Notes: generated by a model from the letters alone, not told the origin. DNA of 64,000 nucleotides from Henningerozyma blattae CBS 6284 (GCF_000315915.1 NC_020189.1:62001-126000); one strand, 5' to 3'. Positions 34,294-45,270 are shown, counted from the first letter of the stretch. Translations and numbers: made by a program.

Positions 34294-36126
34294 ATGGCCG
34301 TGGTTTCACATTCAAACGAAAATCATATCATAAACACTTCAACCGCTAAAAGTCAACCTAAAACCAATACTGGTACCAAGTCATTGAGCAAAGTGGGTTC
34401 TAGGGATCAAGTGAAAAGTCTGAACCAAAATCAATCGTTATCGAGAAAACCATTAGGGACTATCCTTGAAGCTGGGCCTAATACTACTGTTAAATTGGCA
34501 AATTATCCACTCATGAACACTGCTATAATGGGTCAAAAGGAGAAAGATCAGAATATTAATAGTTCAGTATCCTATAACAATGATTCGACCATGTTCAGTC
34601 TCTGCAGAGACTCATCCAGCCTAACTACATTGGACAATACCTCTACTCAAGATTTCATTTCATTTATCAAAAGAGCCAAAACCCCCGTTTTATTAACTGA
34701 TGATGAAAATGGTGGTAGTGACAAGGAAAATAAAAATGAAGATATTGATAATAGTGATGTTGATAAAGATAATCATAGTCATGGCAATCAAAGTGATAAT
34801 GATATGGATTTGGAAACTAATACTGTTATTAATTCAGATTTAAAAGATATTGAAAATATTCCTGTATCCACAACCGATAATTTATCTTCAAGTCCTATTT
34901 CAATAACTTCAACAAATACTCATCCAGATATCTTAACCATTAATGATGATATTGAAACAAATTTACCTTCGGATAATAATATTGATACAAAATCTACAAA
35001 AGATTTAAGAAGACCTATTGGTGTAATTGGTAAATTATTACCAGTCCGTAGAGATGTTAGTGAATTAACTTATAGGCCAATTATAAGGAAAAGACGTATA
35101 TATAATGATTCAATTTCAAGTGAAGATTCAAATAAAAAATCAAAAATAGATAAACAAATATTAGATCATTCTCCATCAGATGCTAATATATCATTTGATA
35201 CTAATGATTTCGAAAAAGGTACACAAAAATCATCTTTAACAGAAACTCAACAAGATTGGAAAGATTTAGATACTCCAGAAATCAATGATACTTGTATGGT
35301 TGTTGAATATTCAAATGATATATTTGAGTATTTATATAAAAGAGAATTAGAAACTATACCTAAAAATAATTATACCACAGATACGAATTCATCATTTTTC
35401 ATAAAGCCAACAATGAGAGCTATATTAGTGGATTGGTTAGTAGAAGTTCATGAAAAATTCAATTGTTATACTGAAACTTTATTCTTAGCAATTAATTTAA
35501 TGGATAGATTTCTTTCTTCAAATAAGGTCACTTTAAATAAATTACAATTATTGGCAGTTACATCATTATTTATTGCAGCTAAATTCGAAGAAATTAATCT
35601 TCCGAAATTAGAAGAATATTCATATATTACAGATGGCGCTGCAACTGAGAAAGATATCAAAGACGCTGAAATGTATATGCTAACTTCTTTAAAATTTGAG
35701 TTAGCTTGGCCAAATCCAATTAATTTTTTGAGAAGAATTTCAAAAGCTGATGAATATGATTATCAAACAAGAAATTTTGCCAAATTTATTTTAGAATATT
35801 CCATTTGTACAAATCTATTTATTGGTCTAAAACCTTCTTACTTGGCTGCAATGGCAATGTTTATATCAAGAAGAATCACTGATAGAAATAATATTGTTTG
35901 GGATAATACATTTAAGCATTATAGTGGCGGTATAGATCCATTGAATAACCCAACTTTCGTTAAAAACTGTAAATTATTAATCAAAGATATCGCATTCCCA
36001 TCAACTAAATTAGAATCTTTGATTCTGAAATTTAAATCTAAGGCATTAGGAAATATTTATCCAGATATATTTCATTGGTGTAAAGATCAAGTGGAAACAA
36101 ATTATGAAAATTTACTAAATCCTTAA
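34294..36126 (+). CDS. CLB5: S-phase B-type cyclin Clb5/Clb6
   Basis: This cyclin activates Cdc28 to fire replication origins. The cyclin box holds the hydrophobic-patch motif MRAILVDWLVEVHEKF. KLQLLAVTSLFIAAKFEE and the GAATEKDIKDAEMYMLTSL block are also present, and the closest match is Clb5 (CMVVEYSNDIFEYLYKRELETIP). A destruction box RKPLGTIL lies at 51-58. At 610 residues it is longer than Clb5 (435) or Clb6 (380), owing to a low-complexity acidic N-terminal region. It converges on a CLB1/2-type gene, the arrangement of CLB5-CLB2 and CLB6-CLB1 in S. cerevisiae. CLB6 is the alternative name. MCB sites precede it. Confidence 0.92.
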   Translation: MAVVSHSNENHIINTSTAKSQPKTNTGTKSLSKVGSRDQVKSLNQNQSLSRKPLGTILEAGPNTTVKLANYPLMNTAIMGQKEKDQNINSSVSYNNDSTMFSLCRDSSSLTTLDNTSTQDFISFIKRAKTPVLLTDDENGGSDKENKNEDIDNSDVDKDNHSHGNQSDNDMDLETNTVINSDLKDIENIPVSTTDNLSSSPISITSTNTHPDILTINDDIETNLPSDNNIDTKSTKDLRRPIGVIGKLLPVRRDVSELTYRPIIRKRRIYNDSISSEDSNKKSKIDKQILDHSPSDANISFDTNDFEKGTQKSSLTETQQDWKDLDTPEINDTCMVVEYSNDIFEYLYKRELETIPKNNYTTDTNSSFFIKPTMRAILVDWLVEVHEKFNCYTETLFLAINLMDRFLSSNKVTLNKLQLLAVTSLFIAAKFEEINLPKLEEYSYITDGAATEKDIKDAEMYMLTSLKFELAWPNPINFLRRISKADEYDYQTRNFAKFILEYSICTNLFIGLKPSYLAAMAMFISRRITDRNNIVWDNTFKHYSGGIDPLNNPTFVKNCKLLIKDIAFPSTKLESLILKFKSKALGNIYPDIFHWCKDQVETNYENLLNP

Positions 36127-37214
36127 AATTGTTATATTCATTCTTTAAAATAATAATAAATATACACTATAGTCAAATTATCTCATATGCCCCGTAGTGC
36201 TCCTCATCAAAAGTTCATTCGTTACTTCATTCATTCATTCATTTATTCTTTTATTCCTTCATTCACTAGGTAAGTTACATTTTTTGAAACTTTAAACATA
36301 TTCAAGAAAAGAAAAAATAAAATAAAATAAAATAAAATTTCTTTTTTAAATTAAAGACAATTTTCACATTCATATTTCAATTCACTCATCATTTGCTACA
36401 TTATTTTATTATATTCGCATGTAATTTTATTTTTGATGTTTGCTTACTGTTAACTATTGCACAGTTGGTCTATCATCATTCAAAGAGATATCAAAAATAA
36501 AATACCATATATAAAATATAGATAGATTTGTATTTTACTTACATTTTGTATTATTAATTAACATTTATCCGCTAAAATGATTTACAAAAAATTAACCGAC
36601 CATTATTTACTTTAACCAGCTAATCCAATAATGCGAGAATTAAATAGATACGACCTAATATGGTTTTTATGGTTATTCGAGTTAATAATTATTTTTATTA
36701 ATTTATAATTTTTTTATAATTTTATAATTTTTTATGAACTATATGGGTATTATAAATAGCTATGGAATCGTGATGAGAAATTATTTCCAAAGTGCGATAA
36801 AAAGGGATGTTGGGATTGAGATTAAAATTGAAATTAAATGAGTAATAAATTCAAAAAGATTGTTTGAAAAAGCAAATGAAATGAATGAGTTTTGCAATAT
36901 TAATTAAAAAAGAATTGAAATGAAGTAAAAAAAAAAATACTGAATTGAATTGAGAAATAAAAAATATTTGAACCTGAATATAGAAATTAAAAATTGTTTA
37001 TAGTACATTAAGTTTCAGCAAATTAAAAGTGTCTTAAAGAAGAAATAATACTCTTTTTTATTTATAATCAAACAAAATAAAGAATGACAAAGAAATAAAA
37101 CTAAAACTGGAAAGAAATGAAATAAAATATTGTCATGGGTGTCAATTGAAGTGAAACTATTATATCGTCGCAATATATTATTTAGAATTGTCATTATGTT
37201 TGAGCTTTGCTAAT
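36127..37214. other. CLB5-CLB2 convergent intergenic region
   Basis: About 1.1 kb of AT-rich sequence with simple tetra- and pentanucleotide runs (TTCATTCATTCATTC near 36226, AAAATAAAATAAAATAAAAT near 36316). No gene or RNA is seen. Confidence 0.6.
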
Positions 37215-38867
37215 TTATTCATGTAATGTCATAATATTATATCCATTTTTTCTTACTTTCAAAGCCCATTGGACAGATATTATTGAGGCTTTCATAAATC
37301 TCCTTGATTGATATTTCTTATGGAATTCATCATGAACGATTGGGCTGACCAAATAATCCATTATCATATTGCAAACTGGTTCTAATTGTTCTTTAGTATA
37401 ACCACCACTATAATGAATTAAATTACCATCCCAAGTACCTTTACCTAACATTTTTCTTGATAAAAACATAGAGGCAGCAGCACATAGTGAAGGTAAAATA
37501 CCAATAAATCTAAAATCTACCAATGAAATTTCCAGTAGAAATTTTGCAAGTGTTCGTGATTGTATATCGTAATCGTCTGCTTTTGAGATTCTTCTCAGGA
37601 AATTCATTGGATTTGGGTAATTTAAGTTAAATTCTAAAGTTTTTAAAATAAATTTTTCACCTTCTTTAATTTCTTCTTCTGTGCAAGCTCCATCAGTTTC
37701 AGAAGCAAAATGTTTAATACTTGGAGAATATACTTCTTCATATTTTGATGCAATAAACAAGCACGAAGTTCCCACCAGTTGTAATCTATCTAATTGGACC
37801 AATTCTTTTGCTAGGAAACGATCTAATAAATTTATTGTTAAATATAGTGTTTCTGGTAATAATCCAAACTTATTATGAATTTTAACTAGCCAATTAACTA
37901 GAATATCTCTATTCTGTCTGATATTTTTATGCTTATAAAGATCTTCTTTATGTGGTAAGGTTAACACTTCTAATCTACTTAAATATTCAAATATATCATG
38001 AACATATTCACTAACCATAAAAGGGTCATTACCATCTTCAGCATCTAAATCTTCCCAAATATATTCTTCTTTGCCATTCGCAGCACACGATTTGAACTTT
38101 TTAGGTAATTGTTGTTCTACAATGGCAGATATTGGTCTTTTTTTGTTAATATCAGTTGGAGGAATATTTTCTTTATCGGATATTGTATTTGGATCAGATA
38201 TTTCGCCATTAGAATTTGCATTCAAATCCTCATCACATGTATCACCTGTATTATCATTATTGTTATTATTGTTATTTTCGCCTGGAATTTTAATGTTCGA
38301 GCTAGAATTATTTAACAATTTGGTGGATTGAAGCATGGTATTATTAGAGTTCGAGTCTGGATTTAAGTTGGGTTGTTCCAATGTATGTTGTTGTGAAGGT
38401 TGAATTTGTATTTGGTGTGAATGTGGTAGATCTTCCTCTCTAATAATAGATAAGGTTTTTGTAATATGTGGAATACCATTCGAAGCACTTGATCCAGTTG
38501 CAATATCTTGAGTTTTGGAAATATTAGTGAATGAATTATTGATTGATTGATTTTCTTTATCATTGGAGTCATGTGTGGTTGTGGAATTTGTATTATTGGA
38601 ATTAGTTAATCTTCTTGTGATGTGGCGTAATTCTGTATTTTCATTATCGATAAATTTTGTAGTAGTTAATAATCTCGATTTATCAAATTGAGGAATTCTA
38701 CTTCCTTCTTTTTTTGCTAGTGATAAGGAAGGTTTTAAAGTGTTTCTGATATGGGAATCACCTAGGGAATTTGAATCTTGAGACAGAACTGTGTTTGTAA
38801 CATTGTATAAGGCTGCCCTTTGTACGGTAGAGTTGTTAAGATCGCTGTTTGGGTCAATATTTTCCAT
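37215..38867 (-). CDS. CLB2: Mitotic B-type cyclin Clb1/Clb2
   Basis: The major mitotic cyclin for Cdc28. A destruction box RAALYNVTN lies at 17-25, and there are two KEN-type degrons (NDKENQ and SDKENI). The segment from KKRPISAIVEQQLPKKFK through NRDILVNWLVKIHNKFGLLP to the C-terminus RKNGYNIMTLHE is nearly identical to S. cerevisiae Clb2. It has 550 residues (491 in Clb2); the extra length is Asn/Ser-rich in the N-terminal third. Clb1 is the ohnolog. Confidence 0.95.
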   Translation of the reverse strand: MENIDPNSDLNNSTVQRAALYNVTNTVLSQDSNSLGDSHIRNTLKPSLSLAKKEGSRIPQFDKSRLLTTTKFIDNENTELRHITRRLTNSNNTNSTTTHDSNDKENQSINNSFTNISKTQDIATGSSASNGIPHITKTLSIIREEDLPHSHQIQIQPSQQHTLEQPNLNPDSNSNNTMLQSTKLLNNSSSNIKIPGENNNNNNNDNTGDTCDEDLNANSNGEISDPNTISDKENIPPTDINKKRPISAIVEQQLPKKFKSCAANGKEEYIWEDLDAEDGNDPFMVSEYVHDIFEYLSRLEVLTLPHKEDLYKHKNIRQNRDILVNWLVKIHNKFGLLPETLYLTINLLDRFLAKELVQLDRLQLVGTSCLFIASKYEEVYSPSIKHFASETDGACTEEEIKEGEKFILKTLEFNLNYPNPMNFLRRISKADDYDIQSRTLAKFLLEISLVDFRFIGILPSLCAAASMFLSRKMLGKGTWDGNLIHYSGGYTKEQLEPVCNMIMDYLVSPIVHDEFHKKYQSRRFMKASIISVQWALKVRKNGYNIMTLHE

Positions 38868-39921
38868 TATAGTCTAGATTTCAATTTAATATGGTTTAAT
38901 TCGTTGATTTTTTTGATCTTGGGGAAAATGGGTAGGATGGAGTAAATTTATGATAAAAAAAATTAGATTAAAATGATGAAACAAATATGCTATAATGAAT
39001 GCAGTAATGAAAAGATTAAGTAATGAATGAGAGAGAGAAAATCAAATGGATATTTTTGTTATTAAGAGAAAGGGGGAAGTGAATGTAAGTGTTTTGATCT
39101 TGAAAAATATATATAAATCGTTATCAATTAGAAAAAAAAATGAAAATTAATGAGATAAAATAAAATGAATGAATGTAATAAAGATGAAGAATTACAATAA
39201 CGATGAAATGAATCAAATGATTTTTATCTGGATTTATGAAATCACTCTAATGAATGGAACTAGACTCAATCTTAGTAGCTTATAGTATATCAGATGTTCA
39301 AAGTTATAAGAATATAACGAAAAAAAAATGCTTTTAATAAATGAAAGAAAAAATTATAAGGCAGTGATTTTCGGAAGCTGAATTTTTAGGTTTATATTTA
39401 AATCAACTTATTGAAATTGAATGTTTGAATGAAAACCACACTAGATTTACTTTTTGAAAATAAATGTCAAACCAATTAGGATTCAATTAATTGACAGCTA
39501 AACAAAAGAAATTCCTCTAATGGGACAAAATCAACACTACTGTTCCTGGAGAGGTTAGTACATACAAGTCGTAAAATAAAATAAAAATAATGCTTGGAAT
39601 AAGACAAGTAATACAAAAGTATGCTATACAAAATGAAAATGAAAAGAAGATAACCCAGGGGAGAGCCTAAAAAGAATAAATTGATCGAAAATTTGATAAC
39701 AAAGAATAGGTATCAATAGCATTAGTTAGCAGCCTAATGTAGGGCCAAACAATATAATGTATAACAAACTTCTTTTTACCTCACCGCGGGAAATGTTTGA
39801 ATACAAAGCCTGTTTTCCTCAACTAGATATTGTTTGTTTGTTTGTGATTACCACAAAAAGGTTTAAATTCGTAAATTTTTAAACAATTGCAAACAACAAA
39901 TTACCCAAAACCTTATAACAA
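38868..39921. promoter_or_regulatory. CLB2 upstream region
   Basis: AT-rich promoter region with no gene. Forkhead-like tracts occur (TTGTTTGTTTGTTTGT near 39833, TAAACAA near 39880), and an Mcm1-like but imperfect ACCAATTAGG lies near 39472. Both factors control CLB2 in S. cerevisiae, but the sites here are too degenerate for a firm call. Confidence 0.35.
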
Positions 39922-40574
39922 TTAAAATATTCTTGACTTGAGCCTAGGATCAATATTAAGAACGGTATTCCTATTAAAACTCCTCGAAGAAGTCTTCTTA
40001 GTACTTTTAATCGTAATCTTCATATTACTCTCATACAAAGCTCTCGAACAACTCTTGGAGAAGACTTGTTTGGTATTAAAACTCTTTCTGTTTTTGTGTA
40101 CTTTATATGAAATTCCATCTAGTAACTTCCTTTTTGGGATGCATCTTGTTTACCTAATTTCCCTTACAATCCTTTCTTTTGTTTACCTTGTCCCAAAACT
40201 GATATGTATCTAATTAGGGTGAAAGGTTCCCGATCTGGCGATTCTCGAATTTTTTCCGGTGGTTTCGCGAAAAGACCCCACATGAAAAATTTGAAAACAT
40301 CTTCTTTTGACAATACCATTATACTAATTTGTGTATCATGTAGGGTTGTTTTGCAAGAATGAGAGCTGAATGTTTCCTTTCCAGGGCATGACCTCACCCT
40401 ATTAGTACAGTTACATCGCCTTCCAGCACGAAATTTGACCTGTTGGGATCTGTGAAGGATTATATTGGAATTTGCACGCTGTAAAAGGATAACATCAGGG
40501 CGGTAGAGGATTCCTAAAAGAGCGTCAAATATGATTGGAATAGCCTTTGTATGAAGACGGAAGATCAGGGTATT
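39922..40574 (-). pseudogene. Unidentified minus-strand open frames, possible gene remnant
   Basis: A stop-free stretch of 136 codons (40164-40574, bounded by TAA at 40575-40577) has no ATG near its 5' end. It includes a Cys/Arg-rich patch (KFRAGRRCNCTNRVRSC) and a more ordinary part (MVLSKEDVFKFFMWGLFAK). A second stop-free stretch of 75 codons follows in another frame (39922-40149), Lys/Ser-rich, ending RLKSRIF. The region is more GC-rich than its surroundings. It could be a frameshifted relic, an exon of a spliced gene, or chance. No family is recognised. Plus-strand frames at 39938-40213 and 40547-40786 overlap it and are not favoured. Confidence 0.3.
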
Positions 40575-41853
40575 TTACGGTATGTGATATTTGTAAGGGC
40601 AATATCCGATTGATTTTGAGGCGTAACATAACCAGATTACATAAAGCGGTTCAATCTGTTTTGTTTTGTTTTTGTTTGTTTGTTGTTGTTTTTTTCATAG
40701 CGTTTGTTAATCATATATCTTGTTATTTTCTTTATTTTGTTAGATGTTATCCTTTGTTATTTAACCTCAATATAGATAGTTTATAGTGAAGCTCTTTGGT
40801 GTCCGTGAGGTTCCTTCTTTTTTTGGATAAAAGAGCTTGGATCTTCAATCTCCACCTGTCTTTTTTCGTTGGAAGGTGATCTACCTTATGCTATTCCTGG
40901 TCTTTCCTTCTATTAATAGAATCATGTCTAGTGCATTCTAATTTCCTTTATGTGGCTATATTAAGTCTTGGTATTCTCTTTTTTGTTTCTGACTGTTTCT
41001 ATTTTGGGGTATAAATGCTTTGTGTCTGTATCATTTTGTAAACGCGGTCTTACTATTATTCTTAAAATGTAGTTACCTTGAATTCTAAAATTCAATTAGG
41101 AATAAACCTGTCGTGTTTATAACAACTTTGGAGAAGTAGGTGCGGGGATTTTTTTTTTTAGAATATTCATAAAGCTCTAACGTAATGTTCGAAAAACAAA
41201 ATAAGTAATCCGATATTTTATCAGTTCGTTCACTCACCATAGCGAATAATTATGTAATCAAAACACACATGGCTCCTTGTTAACGCGTTGTGAAGCTCGT
41301 TTAACAAATAATACACATAATTATTTGTTGACTTTCTGGATACACATTCGCATAAGCAAACTCAAAATTACTAGACAGAGAGAGTTTTTTTTTCAATATT
41401 ATTGGATAATAAATTTTGCACTAAAGTATAGATGAAAGTACACTCTCTGTAGTTTTGTGTATTTAAGATATATTTCAAAAAATGTGTTTTCATGATTTAA
41501 GAAGGCAAGAATATTCTTAAACATCTTTTTCATTTCTTATGACAGCAAATGTAAATCCTCAGTTTTGCCGCCAAAGTCTTTTTTCTTTTTCGTACGAAGG
41601 CATTTTGAAAGTTCTCGGATTTTATGCCAGATACTCTCGCGTTTCTTTTTTTTTCGGAGTTACGCTTTTGTTGTTGTTTTGATTTCATATGTAAAAATTT
41701 CCGTATTAGGGCATTTTTTTAAAAATAGCTTCATGCTTGAAAATTTCAGAATATAAGAGTTTTATACTTATATAAAACCTACCGATAAAAACGATTAAAT
41801 ATTATGTTTCAGTTTTGGAATTTAATTTCATTTAATTTTATTTAATTTTTTAA
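40575..41853. other. Unassigned intergenic sequence
   Basis: No gene is recognised. A 9-bp perfect inverted repeat (AAGCTCTTT at 40789-40797, AAAGAGCTT at 40830-40838) could form a hairpin in a pyrimidine-rich stretch. The right part (41160-41850) is AT-rich with poly-T runs. No snRNA, snoRNA or telomerase RNA signature was recognised. Confidence 0.4.
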
Positions 41854-42375
41854 TTTTTAATTTTTAATTTATTGTTTTGGAAGAAATGTAATTTTTTTCA
41901 AGAAATTAATTGTTAATATTTTGGTCAGCCTCTAAAAACCAAAAATTCGAAGATGTAAAAAAATTGTCTAATATTTACAAGAAAACTTAAACAAAAATTA
42001 AGATATCAAGAAAATGAAATCAATTTGTGCTTAAATGGATCTAAAAACTCGATGATATAGAAATATTATCTAAAAGTTATTATTAATTTTCATTCTATTT
42101 ACCCAGCATGTTTACACCATCTCTACTTTAACCTCCAAAGGATATATATTTATAACACAAAAAACCTTTTAAATGATCTATAATCATTTCTTAAGACTCA
42201 CAACAGCAGATTTCTTAATAATTTATTAAATTGGATATTCCAAGTTATCTGTGCTCCAAACAATTATTTAAAATGGACCAAGAAGAGTTATAAAACTAAT
42301 AAACCAAAAAATACTATATTACTTATTCAACAAGATCTACAGATAGTGTCTGATACACTACTAACTAACTTTTGA
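41854..42375 (+). pseudogene. Possible decayed coding frame
   Basis: In one plus-strand frame, runs of about 34, 41 and 63 codons (the last at 42184-42372) follow each other, separated by single stops at 41956, 42058 and 42181 and ending at 42373. Fewer stops occur than expected for DNA of this AT content, and the translation looks protein-like (FLNNLLNWIFQVICAPNNYL, then KWTKKSYKTNKPKN). No family is recognised. Composition alone could explain part of it. Confidence 0.25.
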
Positions 42376-43284
42376 TGTCACAACATTTATATATCGTTTA
42401 GCTACTAAGGAGGTAGAAATAGAGGTTATACTGTTTTTTTGAACTGTTAGAAATATTAACTTTACGAACAATACTACATATAAGATCAGATATACCACTT
42501 TATTTTTTTATTTGAATGAATGAAAACTTTTTGTAAAGATTAATCAGCTACAGCCAATCTTACTTTAGAAGTCAATATTTACCCCAATGTAATATATTCT
42601 CATACGAAGAAAAGCACCAAGGGAAGAAAGTAAATAATAAAGAAGGAAACATGAAAATAATTCATGTTTACTTCTACTGCTCTTACCAGAGACCATAGGT
42701 ATACTTTTACTCAATTGTGGTCCTTCCAATGAACATTTTTGACATCTTAAAAAGCCATTAAGATATAAAATGAAGAGTTTTTATCAGGAGGTGTTAGAGG
42801 TGTTATGCCAACTAATGTAAAAAAAATTGTAGATAGATTTTCAAATTTCAACTTTCTTTAATCCTATCGTTTACAATATATATGGACAAAAGCTAGTCAA
42901 TTTAATACATACTACTGGGATTCAAGATAGTTAAACATTGTTATACAGTGTTTAAGATGTAAACACGATTACTTTATTTAGACATATATAGTAAATACTA
43001 TAACTAAAACGAATATATTTCTTAAACAGTGTTTTTCGATATAAAAAGAAAAACAAATTTTAAACAATAAGTCACGTGATAAAAGTCTTTTACCACTTAA
43101 TAGAAAATGATATAATCATATTCCAGCACATACAGTTATATATGAAAAAATGTAAGTTGACATTTCGTACTCAATTTATCATTATCTAATTTTAAACCTT
43201 TTATTACCTATCATTAACTCTAATAAACCATACAATGATTAATTGGCTATTGCCCAAGAGTATTGCCCTGATTGGGAAAATTTC
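42376..43284. other. Unassigned AT-rich sequence
   Basis: No gene is seen. A perfect tandem 9-mer GAGGTGTTA lies at 42788-42796 and 42797-42805. GTCACGTGAT at 43072-43081 is a CDEI/Cbf1-like site. A centromere was considered, but no CDEIII core (TTCCGAA in context) follows at the right distance. Confidence 0.4.
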
Positions 43285-43587
43285 TGTTGTAGACGAGATC
43301 GACTTTATACTCATCTACAAGGTGCTAACTAGAAATTGTACACAACACTGAGCAGCTGCTAGTTGCATCCCTGTGAATATCTGTTCGATGCATAATCTTT
43401 ATTAGTTAGCCAGCATTACTCAAACTGTGTACTCCAACCCTTGCAAGTAAGTTTATAAACAGACCAATTAAAGTAAAATGGAAAAGCTGGCGTTGACCTT
43501 TGAAAAGTATTTAAAGGCCAGCTTTTCAGACTTAAGACATAAATTTATAGTTCTTTCATATAGTTATTTAGTTTAAGAAGAACAACA
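43285..43587. mobile_element. Candidate solo LTR, Ty3/sigma-like termini
   Basis: A 303-base segment begins TGTTGT and ends ACAACA, the perfect terminal inverted repeat seen in sigma-type yeast LTRs. It lies 127 bases upstream of a tRNA gene, the usual target zone of yeast retrotransposons. Inside is a TATTTAAAG box next to an 11-bp inverted repeat. Flanking 5-bp sequences (ATTTC and ATTAT) do not match, so any target-site duplication has decayed. No internal retrotransposon genes remain. Confidence 0.4.
43481..43527. repeat. 11-bp perfect inverted repeat
   Basis: GAAAAGCTGGC at 43481-43491 and GCCAGCTTTTC at 43517-43527 are separated by 25 bases, inside the candidate LTR. They could form a hairpin around its TATA-like sequence. 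Confidence 0.85.
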
Positions 43588-43714
43588 ATTATATTCGTAA
43601 GTTCGAAGGATTAACTGGCGTTAAGTTAATAAGATTGTTAAGTTAGGTTTTGGTAGTTACTATTTAAATGTATCGTACTTCTAAGTTAGTTTACGAAAAT
43701 TTTTGAAGAACTCA

Positions 43715-43808
43715 TCCTTGTTAGCTCAGTTGGTAGAGCGTTCGGCTTTTAAGAAATTTCTTAAGCAAGGATACCGAAATGTCAGGGGTTCGAGCCCCCT
43801 ATGAGGAG
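43715..43808 (+). tRNA. tK(UUU): tRNA-Lys (anticodon UUU), intron-containing
   Basis: The acceptor stem TCCTTGT pairs with ATGAGGA, and G43808 is the discriminator. The A box is TTAGCTCAGTTGG and the B box GGTTCGAGCC. The anticodon loop is CUUUUAA with anticodon UUU at 43748-43750. A 21-base intron (43752-43772) sits one base 3' of the anticodon, the standard position, and pairs partly with the anticodon. A T-run right after the gene serves as the Pol III terminator. The exon sequence matches S. cerevisiae tRNA-Lys(UUU) almost completely. Confidence 0.97.
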
Positions 43809-43823
43809 TTCTTTTTTGATAAA

Positions 43824-44260
43824 TGTAAGGATCCTGGAGTGGTCATCTGATTGTCACATGATCCTGGAGTGATCACGTGGTAATGGCGTGACTAACCATG
43901 ACGTATTAGCAAGCGTGACTAGCTCAAATAGTCACGAGGGAGTCATGACCCACATGGACTACTAGCCATAGTAGTCCATACGGTTGAAAACGTGATGTAG
44001 GATTAGTAAAGGTGTGACTTGTGATGACAAGTGAGGACTGGCGGCTGACCGGTTCGGGATGTGTTGGTAAGTCACTAACGAGAAATGATGAATATACAAA
44101 GAGGCGACCTTTGGTCGATGCTAGGACTTCTTGATGTACAGGAAGTCAAGACTCATTAGAGCAAGAATATCTACAGATAACAGTTAGTTAGATTTAGATT
44201 GATACTTATATTTTTCATATCAGATCAATAAGTAGTTATTGACCTTTACATCCTCTAACA
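43824..44260. mobile_element. Candidate solo LTR 3' of tRNA-Lys, boundaries uncertain
   Basis: The sequence begins TGTAAGGATCC sixteen bases after the tRNA. It contains a direct repeat (GATCCTGGAGTGGTC / GATCCTGGAGTGATC), several short hairpins, a TATA-like AATATACAAA and a T-rich 3' part typical of yeast LTRs. Two ends are possible: TTTACA at 44250, giving TGTAA/TTACA termini and 427 bases, or CTAACA at 44260, which would pair with TGTTGG at 44062 for a shorter 199-base element. No matching target-site duplication is visible. Repeat content and tRNA proximity support a mobile-element origin. Confidence 0.5.
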
Positions 44261-45270
44261 AGTGTCACCGGGTAACTCAGAATTCCCTAGAGACACGTGC
44301 TATCCACGGAAAATACCCTACAATAAAATTTTTATTATCACGTGATATAAGCGGCTATTGATCTAGGTATGATATAGTCCCAATAAGAAATTTTTATAGG
44401 TCAAAATTGAATTTTTCAACGTACTACCATATAAGAAACAAAACAAAATGTATGGAAACAGAATTTGAAAGTTTGACAAATACACATTAGAAAATATAAT
44501 ATCAACAGAATAAATGAACTAAACACTGAAAAAAATAATAAACTTTGTCAATAAAGAGAAGCTTGACAACAAAAAGTTTTTATTGTTCTTATTCAAATAT
44601 TGAAATATTGTGAATTAAATTAGTTTTTTTATAATCAAAAAGTAAGCAAGTAGGCTATAATATATTACAATAAGCAGTTGACCTTCTTATAACAGAACTA
44701 GATGAATAATTATTTAATTTTTGATTTTGAAAATATTAGTCATTATTTTAAATTTTTCATTAATGCAATTTGGTAGAAAATTGATTAATCTTTCAGTATC
44801 TGAATTTAAGTAATTATTCAATTTGAAGTGTCCCAGTATAAACCAATTCTATTGGGAATTCTCAATATATGTACTGATGCTATTACTTAATTTATATATT
44901 TCTCATCTTGAAGAGATTATTTTATACAGAAGTTCAACTATTGAATAAAAAATGTTTATAAAGTGGCCAAGTATAGATAACACCTTATAGTTGAGAAGGT
45001 TTAGTTCAGAATTGAAATATCTTTTCCTAAGCTTCGTTTTTTTTCCCCGTTGTCTAATTTAACCTTTAAGCTATTGAAAATTTCTCACAGTTATGAAAAC
45101 TTTCATTAAGTAATAGAACTCTAGGGAGGTTAGATTAGGTAGTAGGTATTTTCCATTTTAAAAATATATCAGAATCTAGACAACAAAGCCGCAAGAGGTT
45201 ATCATAGCTTCATTTCTACTCAAAATTTCATGTTGGCTAATTAAAATATATATGCTTGTATATTAAGATA
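44261..45270. other. LTR-MRI1 spacer
   Basis: About 1 kb of AT-rich sequence ending at the 3' end of MRI1. ATCACGTGAT at 44337-44346 is a palindromic Cbf1/CDEI-type site. No gene is seen. Confidence 0.5.

Noticed and set aside
43072..43081. GTCACGTGAT as a centromere CDEI element
   Set aside because: No CDEIII core with TTCCGAA in context lies 80-90 bases away on either side. A TGTTTTTC near 43029 lacks the essential CCG.
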